A DNA stretch of 13,276 nt, from assembly GCF_938020365.1 (NCBI RefSeq), contig NZ_CALIIB010000071.1:1-13276 (forward strand). The letters run 5' to 3'. The translations under genes were made by a program, and so were the position numbers. The notes beneath the pieces were generated by a model that made no database searches, was not told the origin of the DNA, and worked only from the letters and a program-made list of their open reading frames with translations. Numbering within the stretch: position 1 is the stretch's first letter; every line of letters begins with the position of its first letter. Origin of the DNA: an uncultured Streptococcus sp. GTDB lineage: Bacteria > Bacillota > Bacilli > Lactobacillales > Streptococcaceae. Positions 1-7,366 of the stretch are shown here, one piece after another.

Positions 1-539
1 CGGTTTTTGCCTCTGGTAATGGCTCAAATTTTCAGGTGATTGCCGAAGAATTTCCGGTGGAGTTTGTCTTTTCAGACCATCGTGATGCCTATGTGCTGGA
101 ACGGGCAGATAAGCTCGGCGTTTTGTCCCATGCTTTTGAACTCAAGGAATTTGAGAACAAGGCAGACTACGAAGCAGCCCTAGTCGAACTCTTGGAAGAG
201 CACCAGATTGATTTGGTCTGCCTCGCCGGCTACATGAAAATCGTTGGGCCAACCTTGTTGGCAGCTTATGAAGGCCGAATCATCAACATTCATCCAGCCT
301 ACCTGCCAGAATTTCCAGGAGCTCATGGGATTGAGGACGCTTGGAATGCTGGCGTTGCTGAGAGTGGCGTGACCATTCACTGGGTGGACTCAGGTGTAGA
401 TACCGGAAAGATTATTAAGCAAGTCCGTGTACCAAGGCTAGCTGATGATACCATCGAAATTTTTGAAGCTCGCATTCATGAAGCAGAGTACAAGCTGTAT
501 CCAGAGGTTCTGGATAGCTTGGGAGTTGCACGAAAATAA
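1..539 (+). CDS. purN: Phosphoribosylglycinamide formyltransferase, 5'-truncated
   Basis: Transfers the formyl group of 10-formyltetrahydrofolate to glycinamide ribonucleotide, an early formylation step of purine synthesis in the cytosol. The reading frame runs in from the window edge: codons from base 3 read VFASGNGSNFQVIAEEF, the N-terminal nucleotide-binding motif of the family. The apparent GTG at 36 is therefore an internal valine, not a start. About five to seven N-terminal residues lie outside the window; 178 are visible against roughly 184 expected. The catalytic Asn-x-His pair is in INIHPAYLPEFPG (Asn at 285, His at 291), and the catalytic Asp is in SGVDTG (Asp at 399), matching the N-H-D triad known from E. 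coli PurN. It is followed on the same strand by a SUFU-domain gene and purH, with no terminator visible between them, so all three are probably co-transcribed. Confidence 0.96.
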   Translation, partial: VFASGNGSNFQVIAEEFPVEFVFSDHRDAYVLERADKLGVLSHAFELKEFENKADYEAALVELLEEHQIDLVCLAGYMKIVGPTLLAAYEGRIINIHPAYLPEFPGAHGIEDAWNAGVAESGVTIHWVDSGVDTGKIIKQVRVPRLADDTIEIFEARIHEAEYKLYPEVLDSLGVARK

Positions 540-599
540 GAAGGAAATCATAGCTGATTTTGTGGCAAGGATTAAAAGTCATCTGCTAAGGAGAAATTT

Positions 600-1307
600 A
601 TGGGTTTGTTTGATTTTTTTAAGAAAAAACCTTCTAGCGAAGAGACGCCGACTAAAGATAAGGACAAGATTGTTATTAAAGTTGAAAATACAGATGATAG
701 CGCTCCAGGATGGGAAGCGATTGATGCAGAATTTAATCGTTTATACCCTGATCAGCCCAGTCCTCTTCATTATGGAACAGTTATCAAGTATATGCTAGGC
801 GGTCCAGATCCACTTGATGGCATCAGTGTTTACGATGCAGGAGATTTTTGGCATTTTGTGAGTTATGGTTTGTCAGAATTATATACCAAAGAAAGCGAAG
901 ATCTTGAATACAGTGGTTATGGGATTGAATTAACCTTTAAGTTAAAGAAATCAAATAATGACGAAGAAGAAATTAAAAATGGCTGTGGTTTGCTACAGTA
1001 TGTGGCAAGATATATTTTTAAAACGGGTAAAGTGGTTTTGCCAGAAGAATACATCTATACCAAGCAAACGGTAGGAATTGATGCCCAACAGAAATCTAAT
1101 TTGACAGGCTTCTTGACTGCTGCTGATGATTTAGCCAAGACTCTAGATACTCCGCATGGAAAAGTGGAATTTGTAACCTTAATTGGTGCGACAGACGCCG
1201 AACTGCGAAGTATTTATGAAAGTGAAACAAGTAAGCTGGAGGTTAGGAAATTGTTGAAAGAACTTGGAGATCAGCTTACAGATTATAGTCGCCAGTCTTT
1301 AATTTAA
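600..1307 (+). CDS. SUFU (suppressor of fused)-domain protein, possible immunity protein
   Basis: A 235-residue soluble protein of the SUFU family. Family marks seen: WEAIDAEFNRLYPDQP with HYGT (about 38-60), GGPDPLDGISVYD (67-79), WHFVSYGLSELY (84-95), GYGIELTFKL (106-115) and GATDAELRSIY near the C terminus (196-206), ending in LTDYSRQSLI. A lysine-rich, low-complexity N-terminal tail (MGLFDFFKKK, then Thr/Lys/Asp-rich to about residue 30) precedes the domain; there is no signal peptide or membrane segment. The ATG is set by AAGGAG at 588-593. In bacteria this family is often predicted to act as an immunity protein of polymorphic toxin systems, but no toxin gene lies beside it here, so the function is unknown. 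It sits between purN (60 bases upstream) and purH (41 bases downstream) and reads AT-richer than both, suggesting an accessory gene carried on the purine transcript. Confidence 0.85.
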   Translation: MGLFDFFKKKPSSEETPTKDKDKIVIKVENTDDSAPGWEAIDAEFNRLYPDQPSPLHYGTVIKYMLGGPDPLDGISVYDAGDFWHFVSYGLSELYTKESEDLEYSGYGIELTFKLKKSNNDEEEIKNGCGLLQYVARYIFKTGKVVLPEEYIYTKQTVGIDAQQKSNLTGFLTAADDLAKTLDTPHGKVEFVTLIGATDAELRSIYESETSKLEVRKLLKELGDQLTDYSRQSLI

Positions 1308-1348
1308 ATGATGTAAAAGCACCTCTTGATACAATGAAAGGAAAAAAC

Positions 1349-2896
1349 ATGACTAAACGCGCCTTAATTAGCGTCTCAGACAAAGCGGGCATTGTTGAAT
1401 TTGCCCAAGAACTCAAAAAACTCGGTTGGGGGATTATCTCGACAGGTGGGACAAAGGTTGCCCTTGATAATGCTGGGGTGGAGACTATTGCCATCGATGA
1501 CGTGACTGGGTTCCCAGAAATGATGGACGGTCGTGTCAAGACTCTTCATCCAAATATCCACGGTGGGCTCTTGGCTCGTCGTGATCTTGATAGCCATCTA
1601 GAGGCTGCTAAGGACAATAAGATTGAGCTCATCGACCTTGTAGTTGTCAATCTCTATCCTTTCAAGGAAACGATTCTCAAGCCAGATGTGACATACGCTG
1701 ATGCGGTGGAAAATATCGATATCGGTGGGCCATCTATGCTTCGTTCAGCAGCTAAAAACCATGCCAGCGTGACAGTTGTGGTAGACCCTGCTGACTATGC
1801 TGTGGTTTTGGACGAATTGTCATCCAATGGTGAAACGACTTACGAAACTCGTCAACGTTTGGCAGCAAAGGTTTTTCGTCACACGGCGGCTTATGATGCC
1901 TTGATTGCAGAATACTTCACGGCGCAAGTGGGTGAATCAAAACCAGAAAAGCTCACTTTGACTTATGATCTCAAGCAAGCCATGCGTTACGGTGAAAACC
2001 CTCAACAGGATGCGGACTTCTACCAAAAAGCTTTGCCGACTGCCTACTCAATTGCATCAGCAAAACAGCTCAACGGGAAAGAATTGTCCTTTAACAACAT
2101 CCGCGACGCGGATGCGGCTATCCGTATTATCCGTGATTTTAAAGACCGTCCAACCGTTGTGGCTTTGAAACACATGAACCCATGTGGAATTGGTCAAGCT
2201 GATGACATCGGGACTGCTTGGGACTACGCTTATGAGTCTGACCCAGTGTCTATCTTTGGCGGTATTGTCGTCCTTAACCGTGAGGTGGACGCTGCGACAG
2301 CTGAGAAGATGCACGGCGTTTTCCTTGAAATCATCATCGCACCGAGCTATACGGATGAAGCGCTAGCCATTTTGACCAATAAAAAGAAAAACTTGCGCAT
2401 CCTTGCCTTGCCATTTGACGCTCAAGATGCTAGTGAAGTGGAAGCAGAGTACACAGGCGTGGTTGGTGGACTTCTCGTGCAAAACCAAGACGTGGTCAAG
2501 GAAAGCCCGGCTGACTGGCAAGTGGTGACCAAACGCCAACCAACGGAGACAGAGGCGATTGCCCTTGAGTTCGCTTGGAAAGCTATCAAGTACGTCAAAT
2601 CAAACGGAATCATCGTAACCAACGACCACATGACACTTGGTGTTGGTCCAGGTCAAACTAACCGTGTAGCTTCCGTACGTATTGCGATTGATCAAGCCAA
2701 AGATCGTCTTGACGGCGCTGTCCTTGCTTCAGATGCCTTCTTCCCATTTGCAGACAACGTGGAAGAAATTGCCAAAGCAGGAATTAAGGCCATCATTCAG
2801 CCGGGTGGCTCTGTCCGTGACCAAGAATCTATCGAAGCAGCGGATAAATACGGCTTGACTATGGTCTTCACAGGCGTGAGACATTTTAGACATTAA
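1349..2896 (+). CDS. purH: Bifunctional AICAR formyltransferase / IMP cyclohydrolase
   Basis: Catalyses the last two steps of IMP synthesis: formylation of AICAR with 10-formyltetrahydrofolate, then ring closure. The protein has 515 residues, the usual length. The N-terminal MGS-like cyclohydrolase domain (about 1-150) shows ALISVSDKAG, STGGTK, GRVKTLHPNIHGGLLARR and GGPSMLRSAAKNH. The transformylase domain follows (about 200-515) with MRYGENPQQ and LKHMNPCGIG, whose Lys274-His275 pair matches the conserved catalytic Lys-His. The C terminus TGVRHFRH is typical. An in-frame ATG exists at 1334, but AAAGGA at 1337-1342 sits six bases before the ATG at 1349 and MTKRALISVSDKAG is the family's usual beginning, so 1349 is chosen. 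It follows the SUFU gene by 41 bases and ends at a terminator. purD does not follow directly; the next gene is convergent. Confidence 0.97.
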   Translation: MTKRALISVSDKAGIVEFAQELKKLGWGIISTGGTKVALDNAGVETIAIDDVTGFPEMMDGRVKTLHPNIHGGLLARRDLDSHLEAAKDNKIELIDLVVVNLYPFKETILKPDVTYADAVENIDIGGPSMLRSAAKNHASVTVVVDPADYAVVLDELSSNGETTYETRQRLAAKVFRHTAAYDALIAEYFTAQVGESKPEKLTLTYDLKQAMRYGENPQQDADFYQKALPTAYSIASAKQLNGKELSFNNIRDADAAIRIIRDFKDRPTVVALKHMNPCGIGQADDIGTAWDYAYESDPVSIFGGIVVLNREVDAATAEKMHGVFLEIIIAPSYTDEALAILTNKKKNLRILALPFDAQDASEVEAEYTGVVGGLLVQNQDVVKESPADWQVVTKRQPTETEAIALEFAWKAIKYVKSNGIIVTNDHMTLGVGPGQTNRVASVRIAIDQAKDRLDGAVLASDAFFPFADNVEEIAKAGIKAIIQPGGSVRDQESIEAADKYGLTMVFTGVRHFRH

Positions 2897-2909
2897 GAAG
2901 ATTCATATT

Positions 2910-2942
2910 GGAGAAAATGCTTAGATCTTTTCTCCATTTTTT
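2910..2942 (+). terminator. Rho-independent terminator of the purN-purH transcript
   Basis: GGAGAAAA (2910-2917) pairs perfectly with TTTTCTCC (2928-2935) around a 10-base loop and is followed by A and six T residues. It starts 13 bases after the purH stop codon. The stem is short and moderately AT-rich, but position and T-run fit. Confidence 0.8.
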
Positions 2943-2946
2943 GCGC

Positions 2947-2995
2947 AAAAAAACTCCCAAAAGGACGAGCAGTTCATCTTTTGGGAGTTGATTTT
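2947..2995. terminator. Bidirectional terminator between purH and ybaB
   Basis: A 12-base perfect inverted repeat, AACTCCCAAAAG (2952-2963) and CTTTTGGGAGTT (2978-2989), encloses a 14-base loop. On the minus strand it is followed by a run of T (A-tract 2947-2953 on the plus strand), so it should end the ybaB transcript. On the plus strand GATTTTT follows, giving a back-up stop for purH transcripts. Confidence 0.85.
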
Positions 2996-3013
2996 TAAAA
3001 TGACTTAACAGAA

Positions 3014-3313
3014 TTAGAAAGAAAGTCCACTTTGGAAAGCGCTGAGTTTTTGTTTAGCTACTTCGTTGATTTGATCGATAGCAGCATTGATAGCTTGGCT
3101 AGTCAAATCAGACAGAGTTTCTGTATCTTCTGGGTCTACGATAGCAGGTTGAAAGTCAATTTTGACAACCTTTTTATCACCAGTAAGAGTTGCTACAACT
3201 AAATCTTGGCTAGATTTTCCAACAAATTCAGTTGCGGCTAATTCTGCTTGAGCAATGTCCATTTCTTTTTTAAGTTTTTGGGCTTGCTTCATCATGTTTT
3301 GCATATTCATCAT
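3014..3313 (-). CDS. YbaB/EbfC-family nucleoid-associated protein
   Basis: A 99-residue DNA-binding protein of the YbaB/EbfC family, which forms dimers that bind DNA and associate with the nucleoid. Family features are the Met-rich start MMNMQNMMKQAQKLKKEM, the amphipathic first helix continuing into IAQAELAATEF, the strand region VVATLTGDKKVVKIDFQPAIVDPED, and the final helix LSDLTSQAINAAIDQINEVAKQKL. Length is normal for the family. The first ATG (3313) is chosen because AAAGGA (plus-strand 3325-3330) lies 11 bases upstream; the second ATG is one codon later and cannot be excluded. In many bacteria this gene lies between dnaX and recR. Here it stands alone with its own promoter and terminator, so it appears to be a single-gene transcript. 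Confidence 0.93.
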   Translation of the reverse strand: MMNMQNMMKQAQKLKKEMDIAQAELAATEFVGKSSQDLVVATLTGDKKVVKIDFQPAIVDPEDTETLSDLTSQAINAAIDQINEVAKQKLSAFQSGLSF

Positions 3314-3371
3314 AAGATTTTCTTTCCTTTCTCTCGCAAGGGCTGAGCCTCTTGGTAATCCTCACTCTTCA

Positions 3372-3399
3372 ATTATATCATTTTTTGGGAAAGTGGCAA
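3372..3399 (-). promoter_or_regulatory. Sigma-A-type promoter of ybaB
   Basis: On the minus strand TTGCCA (plus-strand 3394-3399, five of six matches to TTGACA) and a perfect TATAAT (plus-strand 3372-3377) are separated by 16 bases. They lie about 60 bases upstream of the ybaB start. Confidence 0.75.
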
Positions 3400-3419
3400 G
3401 AAGAACATTTCTAGAAGGT

Positions 3420-3449
3420 TTGACAAAGATTTAGCCTTTATAGTAGAAT
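3420..3449 (+). promoter_or_regulatory. Sigma-A-type promoter of the small lipoprotein gene
   Basis: A perfect TTGACA (3420-3425) and TAGAAT (3444-3449, five of six) are separated by 18 bases. The start codon is 33 bases downstream of the -10 element. Confidence 0.75.
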
Positions 3450-3482
3450 GGTCATGAATCTATATCCCAAGGAGAAGACAAC

Positions 3483-3896
3483 TTGAAAAACAAGAAGATA
3501 AAAGGTTTGTTGTTGGTAGTGCTCTCATCTCTCTTCATCCTAATCGGCTGTAGTGGTAGCCCTAAAATTCAGGGGAAATGGAATGTTCAGGATGTTAGAG
3601 GAGAACAAACGACCATTGAAATAAAAGAGAAAACCATCATTATCAACGAAGAAGAGTATAAGTATACTCAAAATGCTGTTGGTTTTAAAAATGGGGTGAG
3701 TTATTATGGCCTGACTCGGAAAGATAATGGCAAAATATTTTCTATCGTCTTTCCTGAGAAAGATAAAAATGTTGCTATTATGCTAATTCCTGATTCAGAC
3801 GAGGATTATCTCACAGGCAGTATGCTCTTTGCTATGAACCGTAAGGAAAAGCCAGATTATAAAAAATATGCAGAGAAATATTTCAATGTACGATAA
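3483..3896 (+). CDS. Small secreted lipoprotein of unknown function
   Basis: A 137-residue precursor with a classic lipoprotein signal: Lys-rich n-region (MKNKKIKG), hydrophobic core (LLLVVLSSLFILI) and a lipobox ending LIGC, which makes Cys23 the predicted lipidated residue after signal peptidase II cleavage. The mature part of about 115 residues is charged and seems built of short strands (GKWNVQDV, TTIEIKEKTIIINEEEYKYTQ, VSYYGLTRK, IFSIVFPEKDKNVAIMLIP), compatible with a small beta-barrel or lipocalin-like fold, but no family is recognised with confidence. The start is TTG, supported by AAGGAG at 3469-3474 eight bases upstream and by the signal peptide. It has its own promoter and shares a terminator with convergent pepX. 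It probably sits on the outer face of the membrane; the role is unknown. Confidence 0.88.
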   Translation: MKNKKIKGLLLVVLSSLFILIGCSGSPKIQGKWNVQDVRGEQTTIEIKEKTIIINEEEYKYTQNAVGFKNGVSYYGLTRKDNGKIFSIVFPEKDKNVAIMLIPDSDEDYLTGSMLFAMNRKEKPDYKKYAEKYFNVR

Positions 3897-3900
3897 AAGA

Positions 3901-3927
3901 AAAAGGCGCTGAATTTCAGCGTCTTTT
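3901..3927. terminator. Bidirectional terminator between lipoprotein gene and pepX
   Basis: AAAAGGCGCTGA (3901-3912) pairs with TCAGCGTCTTTT (3916-3927) with one G-T pair and a three-base loop. T-rich sequence follows in both directions: TTTT at the plus-strand end, and T-runs reading out on the minus strand towards 3891. It starts four bases after the lipoprotein stop and lies five bases past the pepX stop, so it serves both convergent genes. Confidence 0.87.
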
Positions 3928-3932
3928 AGGTT

Positions 3933-6224
3933 TTATGAAAGTGATGCCATGGTCGGCAATTCTAGACTAGATTGCTCTAAATCTACCGTCAGCTGATAGT
4001 CGGTCTTATCACGGACGGTGTGTTCGAAGTCAGTGGTGTAGAGGACGAGGCGTAGTTGGTCGCCTTTTTTCATCTTGTAGATAGTTGGCTGCAGCTCAAA
4101 GCTACATTCCATCCATTGGTCAGGAGTGATTTCTTCGACCGTCAGCAAATCTGTCCGATTTTGCAGGTTGAGGAAGCCTTTGGTGATGACACGGTGTGGC
4201 GTTTCGGCAAAAGGCAACTCAACTAGATTGTCCAGCATATAGTAGCGGCCGTTGTCCATGACTCTAGGCTCAAGCGGTGTCGGAATTGGAGTGAGGCGTT
4301 TGGCTGGTCCAAAGTCCAGTAGCTGGGCAGAAATCAGCCCCTTGTCTGTGCTGGATTTAAGGCACAGTTTGAGCTGGGTGGCTCCGTTGAGGAAGAGGTT
4401 GTCTTCCAAAGTCCAATCCAGAGTAATCTGGTTAACCTTGCCGTCAAAGAGCTCGTTTTTAAAGCTTTGGTAATTTTTGGCAAAACGATTGTAATCTTCT
4501 TCTGAATATTGATTTTGAATCTCTTGAGAGCCTTTACCTAGGTGGAAATGAGCGTAGTTCTTCTGATCACCAAAGTCCTCCAGAGTCAGCCAGTTTTGAG
4601 CCTGACTGTTGTCCTGCCAGATGACTTGCGGCAGTTCGAAGTCTGAGGCATGGCCTAGCAGTTTCTTGCTGAGGAGGGCATTCATGGATTCGCGGAAGTC
4701 AATGGACTGCCAGTTGTTCATGTAAACATGGGCACCGTTATGGAAAAAGAGGTGCTTTTTGATGTGAGCTGGCAGAGCTCGGAACATATTATAGACATGG
4801 AGAGGCTTGACATTCCAGTCTTGAGAGCCATGGGTGAAGACGACTTCGGCCTTGACCTTATCTGCATGGAGTAGGTAGTTGCGGTCATGCCAAAATTGAT
4901 TGTAATCTCCAGTTTGCCGGTCTAGGTCTTTGCGCTGTTGCTCTAGGCTTTGCTGATAAGCGTCGTTATTGCGCAGGTAGTCACCAGCCCTCAGGTTGCG
5001 GGAGTAGGTCAGTTCGGTCAGGGATTCAAAATCCTCTCCTGGATAGCCGCCAGGACTAGTGACAAGGCCGTTTTCGCGGTAGTAGTTGTACCAAGAAGAA
5101 ATTCCAGCTTCGGCGATAATGACTTCCAGCCCATCTACGCCAGTCGTTGCCAATCCGTTGGATATAGTGCCTAGATAGGAGATACCGGTCGTAGCCACTT
5201 TGCCGTTGGACCAAGTGGCCTTGATTTCCCGCTGGCGTGTGTGGTCGGTGAAGGCTCGGCAGCGGCCGTTGAGCCAGTCAATAACGTTTTTATAGGCCTC
5301 GATCTGCTGATAGTCACCGCTGGTCATCAGGCCCTGAGAATCTTTAGTTCCTACGCCAGACACGTAGAGATTAGCAAAGCCGCGGGGCAGCAAGTAATCA
5401 TTGAGCGTGTAGGTGCCGATATGACCCAATTTTTCCTCAGCTTCAGAGACTTCTTGGACAGGAGCTAGCGCATCCAGTTGGAGCAATTTGAACTCAGGAT
5501 CTTGTACTGTGATGTGATGTAGCTCTTTTTTTACTAAGTCCACATTCATATTATGGAGAGCCTTATCGCTGGCCGGATCGTTGGTTCCCTGATGATAAGG
5601 AGAAGCGGTCATGACAGCAGGGATTTGCCCTTGGTAACGAGGACGGATAATGCTAACTTTGACCAGATCTGGCAGGCCATCTCCATCAGTATCAACTCGG
5701 CTTTCCACATAAACCACCTCACGGATGGCATCGTAGCTGGTAAAAGTTGCCAAACTCTTACCGTTGAAGTAGTGATGGGTATTGTCCTCAGGAATCAATC
5801 CCTCGCTGACTAGCTTATCAACTAAGAGGTTACCATTTTTTGTCCGAGTGTTGAGCAGCTGGTAGAGGTTTTCTAGCAGATCGCCATAAACGATAGGAAA
5901 GTTGATTTCTGTTCGGAATTTCTCAAGATCGGTGAAATCAACAAAAGGCGCAAAATCCAAGAGCTGAAAGGCAGTCATGTAGAAGACCTCAGCTGTCAGT
6001 TCACGGTCTGACTCAAAGAAGGTCAATAGGTCAGTTTCGCTATCAGCTGCCCAAGCTCGAAGCAAGTAATCAGTATCCTGATAGAGAAAGAAACAGCGTC
6101 GTAGAAAGTTTTGGAGATTGTCTTTGTCAGAAAGGTGCGGCTCATAGATGAAGCCCAACTCGGCTAATTCTTGGCGCATAGTGTCTGGATTTGTCTTGCT
6201 ATAACTATACTGATTGAAGCGCAT
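3933..6224 (-). CDS. pepX: Xaa-Pro dipeptidyl-peptidase
   Basis: A cytoplasmic serine peptidase of family S15 that removes X-Pro dipeptides from the N terminus of peptides, letting the cell use proline-rich peptides. At 763 residues it is the normal length for lactic acid bacteria. The catalytic triad is visible: Ser349 in TTGISYLGT, Asp469 in THGSQDWNVKP and His499 in NGAHVYMNN, each one residue beyond the Ser348/Asp468/His498 of the Lactococcus enzyme. The N-terminal helical domain (about 1-150), the alpha/beta-hydrolase core (about 165-520) and the C-terminal jelly-roll-like domain (about 560-763) are in the expected order. No signal peptide is present. The ATG is supported by AGAGGG six bases upstream (plus-strand 6231-6236). 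It is divergent from the aquaglyceroporin gene, as in Lactococcus, and its promoter overlaps that gene's. Confidence 0.97.
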   Translation of the reverse strand: MRFNQYSYSKTNPDTMRQELAELGFIYEPHLSDKDNLQNFLRRCFFLYQDTDYLLRAWAADSETDLLTFFESDRELTAEVFYMTAFQLLDFAPFVDFTDLEKFRTEINFPIVYGDLLENLYQLLNTRTKNGNLLVDKLVSEGLIPEDNTHHYFNGKSLATFTSYDAIREVVYVESRVDTDGDGLPDLVKVSIIRPRYQGQIPAVMTASPYHQGTNDPASDKALHNMNVDLVKKELHHITVQDPEFKLLQLDALAPVQEVSEAEEKLGHIGTYTLNDYLLPRGFANLYVSGVGTKDSQGLMTSGDYQQIEAYKNVIDWLNGRCRAFTDHTRQREIKATWSNGKVATTGISYLGTISNGLATTGVDGLEVIIAEAGISSWYNYYRENGLVTSPGGYPGEDFESLTELTYSRNLRAGDYLRNNDAYQQSLEQQRKDLDRQTGDYNQFWHDRNYLLHADKVKAEVVFTHGSQDWNVKPLHVYNMFRALPAHIKKHLFFHNGAHVYMNNWQSIDFRESMNALLSKKLLGHASDFELPQVIWQDNSQAQNWLTLEDFGDQKNYAHFHLGKGSQEIQNQYSEEDYNRFAKNYQSFKNELFDGKVNQITLDWTLEDNLFLNGATQLKLCLKSSTDKGLISAQLLDFGPAKRLTPIPTPLEPRVMDNGRYYMLDNLVELPFAETPHRVITKGFLNLQNRTDLLTVEEITPDQWMECSFELQPTIYKMKKGDQLRLVLYTTDFEHTVRDKTDYQLTVDLEQSSLELPTMASLS

Positions 6225-6262
6225 ATTTTTCCCTCTTTTTCTGGTTTTTATTTAAAATGACC

Positions 6263-6291
6263 TTTACATTATCCATTATACTTGATAAAAT
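6263..6291 (+). promoter_or_regulatory. Sigma-A-type promoter of the aquaglyceroporin gene
   Basis: TTTACA (6263-6268, five of six) and TAAAAT (6286-6291, five of six) are spaced by 17 bases, with TG at 6283-6284 forming an extended -10. It overlaps the divergent pepX promoter over 6275-6291. Confidence 0.75.
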
Positions 6292-6303
6292 ATAGATTGT
6301 CTA
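6275..6303 (-). promoter_or_regulatory. Sigma-A-type promoter of pepX
   Basis: On the minus strand TAGACA (plus-strand 6298-6303, five of six matches) and a perfect TATAAT (plus-strand 6275-6280) are separated by 17 bases. The -10 region and spacer lie on the same bases as the divergent glpF promoter. Confidence 0.75.
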
Positions 6304-6326
6304 AAAAATTTTAAAGGAGAAATTAG

Positions 6327-7223
6327 ATGGATTTCAGTTGGGCTATTAAATATGCCACGGAATTTTTAGGGACAGCTATCCTTATTATTTTGGGGAATGG
6401 TGCTGTTGCCAATGTTGAATTAAAAGGAACTAAAGGTCATCAAAGTGGCTGGTTGGTCATTGCCGTTGGTTACGGTATGGGGGTTATGATTCCAGCTCTG
6501 ATGTTTGGAAATACCTCAGGTAACCACATCAACCCTGCCTTCACTTTAGGGCTTGCAATTAGCGGTTACTTCCCATGGGCTCAGGTAGCTCCTTATATTC
6601 TTGCTCAAGTTTTGGGTGCGATCTTTGGACAGGCTTTGGTTGTAGCGACACACCGTCCTTACTACTTGAAAACAGAAAATCCAAACAATATCTTGGGTAC
6701 TTTCTCAACCATTTCAAGTCTAGATCACGGAACACCTGAATCTCGTAAAGCAGCAACAATTAATGGCTTTATCAATGAGTTTGTTGGTTCCTTTGTTCTT
6801 TTCTTTGCAGCGATGGGCATGACTAAACTTCACTTTGGTGCGGAATTGAAGGTTCTTATCGAGAAGAATGTACAACAACAAGCTCTTCAAGCAGCTCAAG
6901 CAGGTCAAAAAGTAGCAGAATCAGATGTTCAAAGTCTTATTCACAATACATTTGCACAAGCAACAAATGGATCATCTGCTGTCGCTCACTTGGCACTTGG
7001 TTTCCTTGTCATGGCTTTGGTAACTTCACTTGGAGGTCCTACTGGACCAGGTCTTAACCCAGCCCGTGACCTCGGACCTCGTATCTTACACTTTATCTTG
7101 CCAAAATCAATCCTTGGTGAACACAAGGGCGATTCAAAATGGTGGTATTCTTGGGTACCGGTTGTGGCACCAATTGCAGCTGGTATTGCAGCAGTAGCTT
7201 TATTTAAAGCGATTTACGGATAA
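6327..7223 (+). CDS. glpF: Aquaglyceroporin / glycerol facilitator (MIP family)
   Basis: A membrane channel for glycerol, probably also water and other small solutes. The two pore-lining NPA boxes are intact: GNHINPAFTLGLA (Asn69-Ala71) and GPGLNPARDLG (Asn244-Ala246), the latter followed by Arg247-Asp248, the selectivity-filter Arg and the Asp typical of glycerol-type channels. Hydrophobic segments fit six transmembrane helices plus two half-helices. Length is 298 residues, longer than the roughly 280 of E. coli GlpF. A polar Ala/Gln-rich stretch of about 45 residues (about 170-217) lies between the fourth and fifth helices. AAGGAG at 6314-6319 sets the ATG. It resembles the channel called Gla in Lactococcus, which also neighbours pepX. 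The gene is monocistronic, between its own promoter and terminator. No glycerol kinase gene is nearby, so the transported substrate is inferred from the family. Confidence 0.93.
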   Translation: MDFSWAIKYATEFLGTAILIILGNGAVANVELKGTKGHQSGWLVIAVGYGMGVMIPALMFGNTSGNHINPAFTLGLAISGYFPWAQVAPYILAQVLGAIFGQALVVATHRPYYLKTENPNNILGTFSTISSLDHGTPESRKAATINGFINEFVGSFVLFFAAMGMTKLHFGAELKVLIEKNVQQQALQAAQAGQKVAESDVQSLIHNTFAQATNGSSAVAHLALGFLVMALVTSLGGPTGPGLNPARDLGPRILHFILPKSILGEHKGDSKWWYSWVPVVAPIAAGIAAVALFKAIYG

Positions 7224-7232
7224 TATCTATCG

Positions 7233-7262
7233 AAAGACTGAGAGAAATCTCGGTCTTTTTTT
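7233..7262 (+). terminator. Rho-independent terminator of the aquaglyceroporin gene
   Basis: AAAGACTGAGA (7233-7243) pairs with TCTCGGTCTTT (7248-7258) with one G-T pair around a GAAA tetraloop, and continues into a seven-base T-run (7256-7262). It begins ten bases after the stop codon. Confidence 0.9.
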
Positions 7263-7331
7263 GTTGGTTTCTGACTAATAGAAAAATGCGATTTGGCTTA
7301 TATTTTTGGTCTGTTAGATTAGGATAGTAGA

Positions 7332-7346
7332 AATGTTCTGAAAATT
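7332..7346. promoter_or_regulatory. Probable CodY-binding box before cppA
   Basis: AATGTTCTGAAAATT matches 14 of 15 positions of the established CodY consensus AATTTTCWGAAAATT; only the fourth base differs. It lies 20 bases upstream of the cppA -35 element, in the intergenic gap. CodY responds to branched-chain amino acids in streptococci. Binding here is inferred from the motif. Confidence 0.65.
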
Positions 7347-7366
7347 GTTGGTTTGCGCATAATTTC

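Noticed and set aside
36..38. GTG as the start of purN
   Set aside because: The frame is open to the window edge and encodes the conserved SGNGSN motif upstream of it, so this codon is internal.
445..798. Open frame of 117 codons bridging the end of purN and the start of the SUFU gene
   Set aside because: It lies in another frame over two recognised genes, has no family resemblance and no convincing ribosome site.
3408..3422. CodY-like sequence around TTCTAGAA before the lipoprotein gene
   Set aside because: It matches only about nine of 15 consensus positions, no better than expected in AT-rich DNA.
7261..7354. Ten-base direct repeat TTGTTGGTTT at 7261-7270 and 7345-7354
   Set aside because: It is low complexity and partly inside the terminator T-run; no mobile element or second signal is associated with it.
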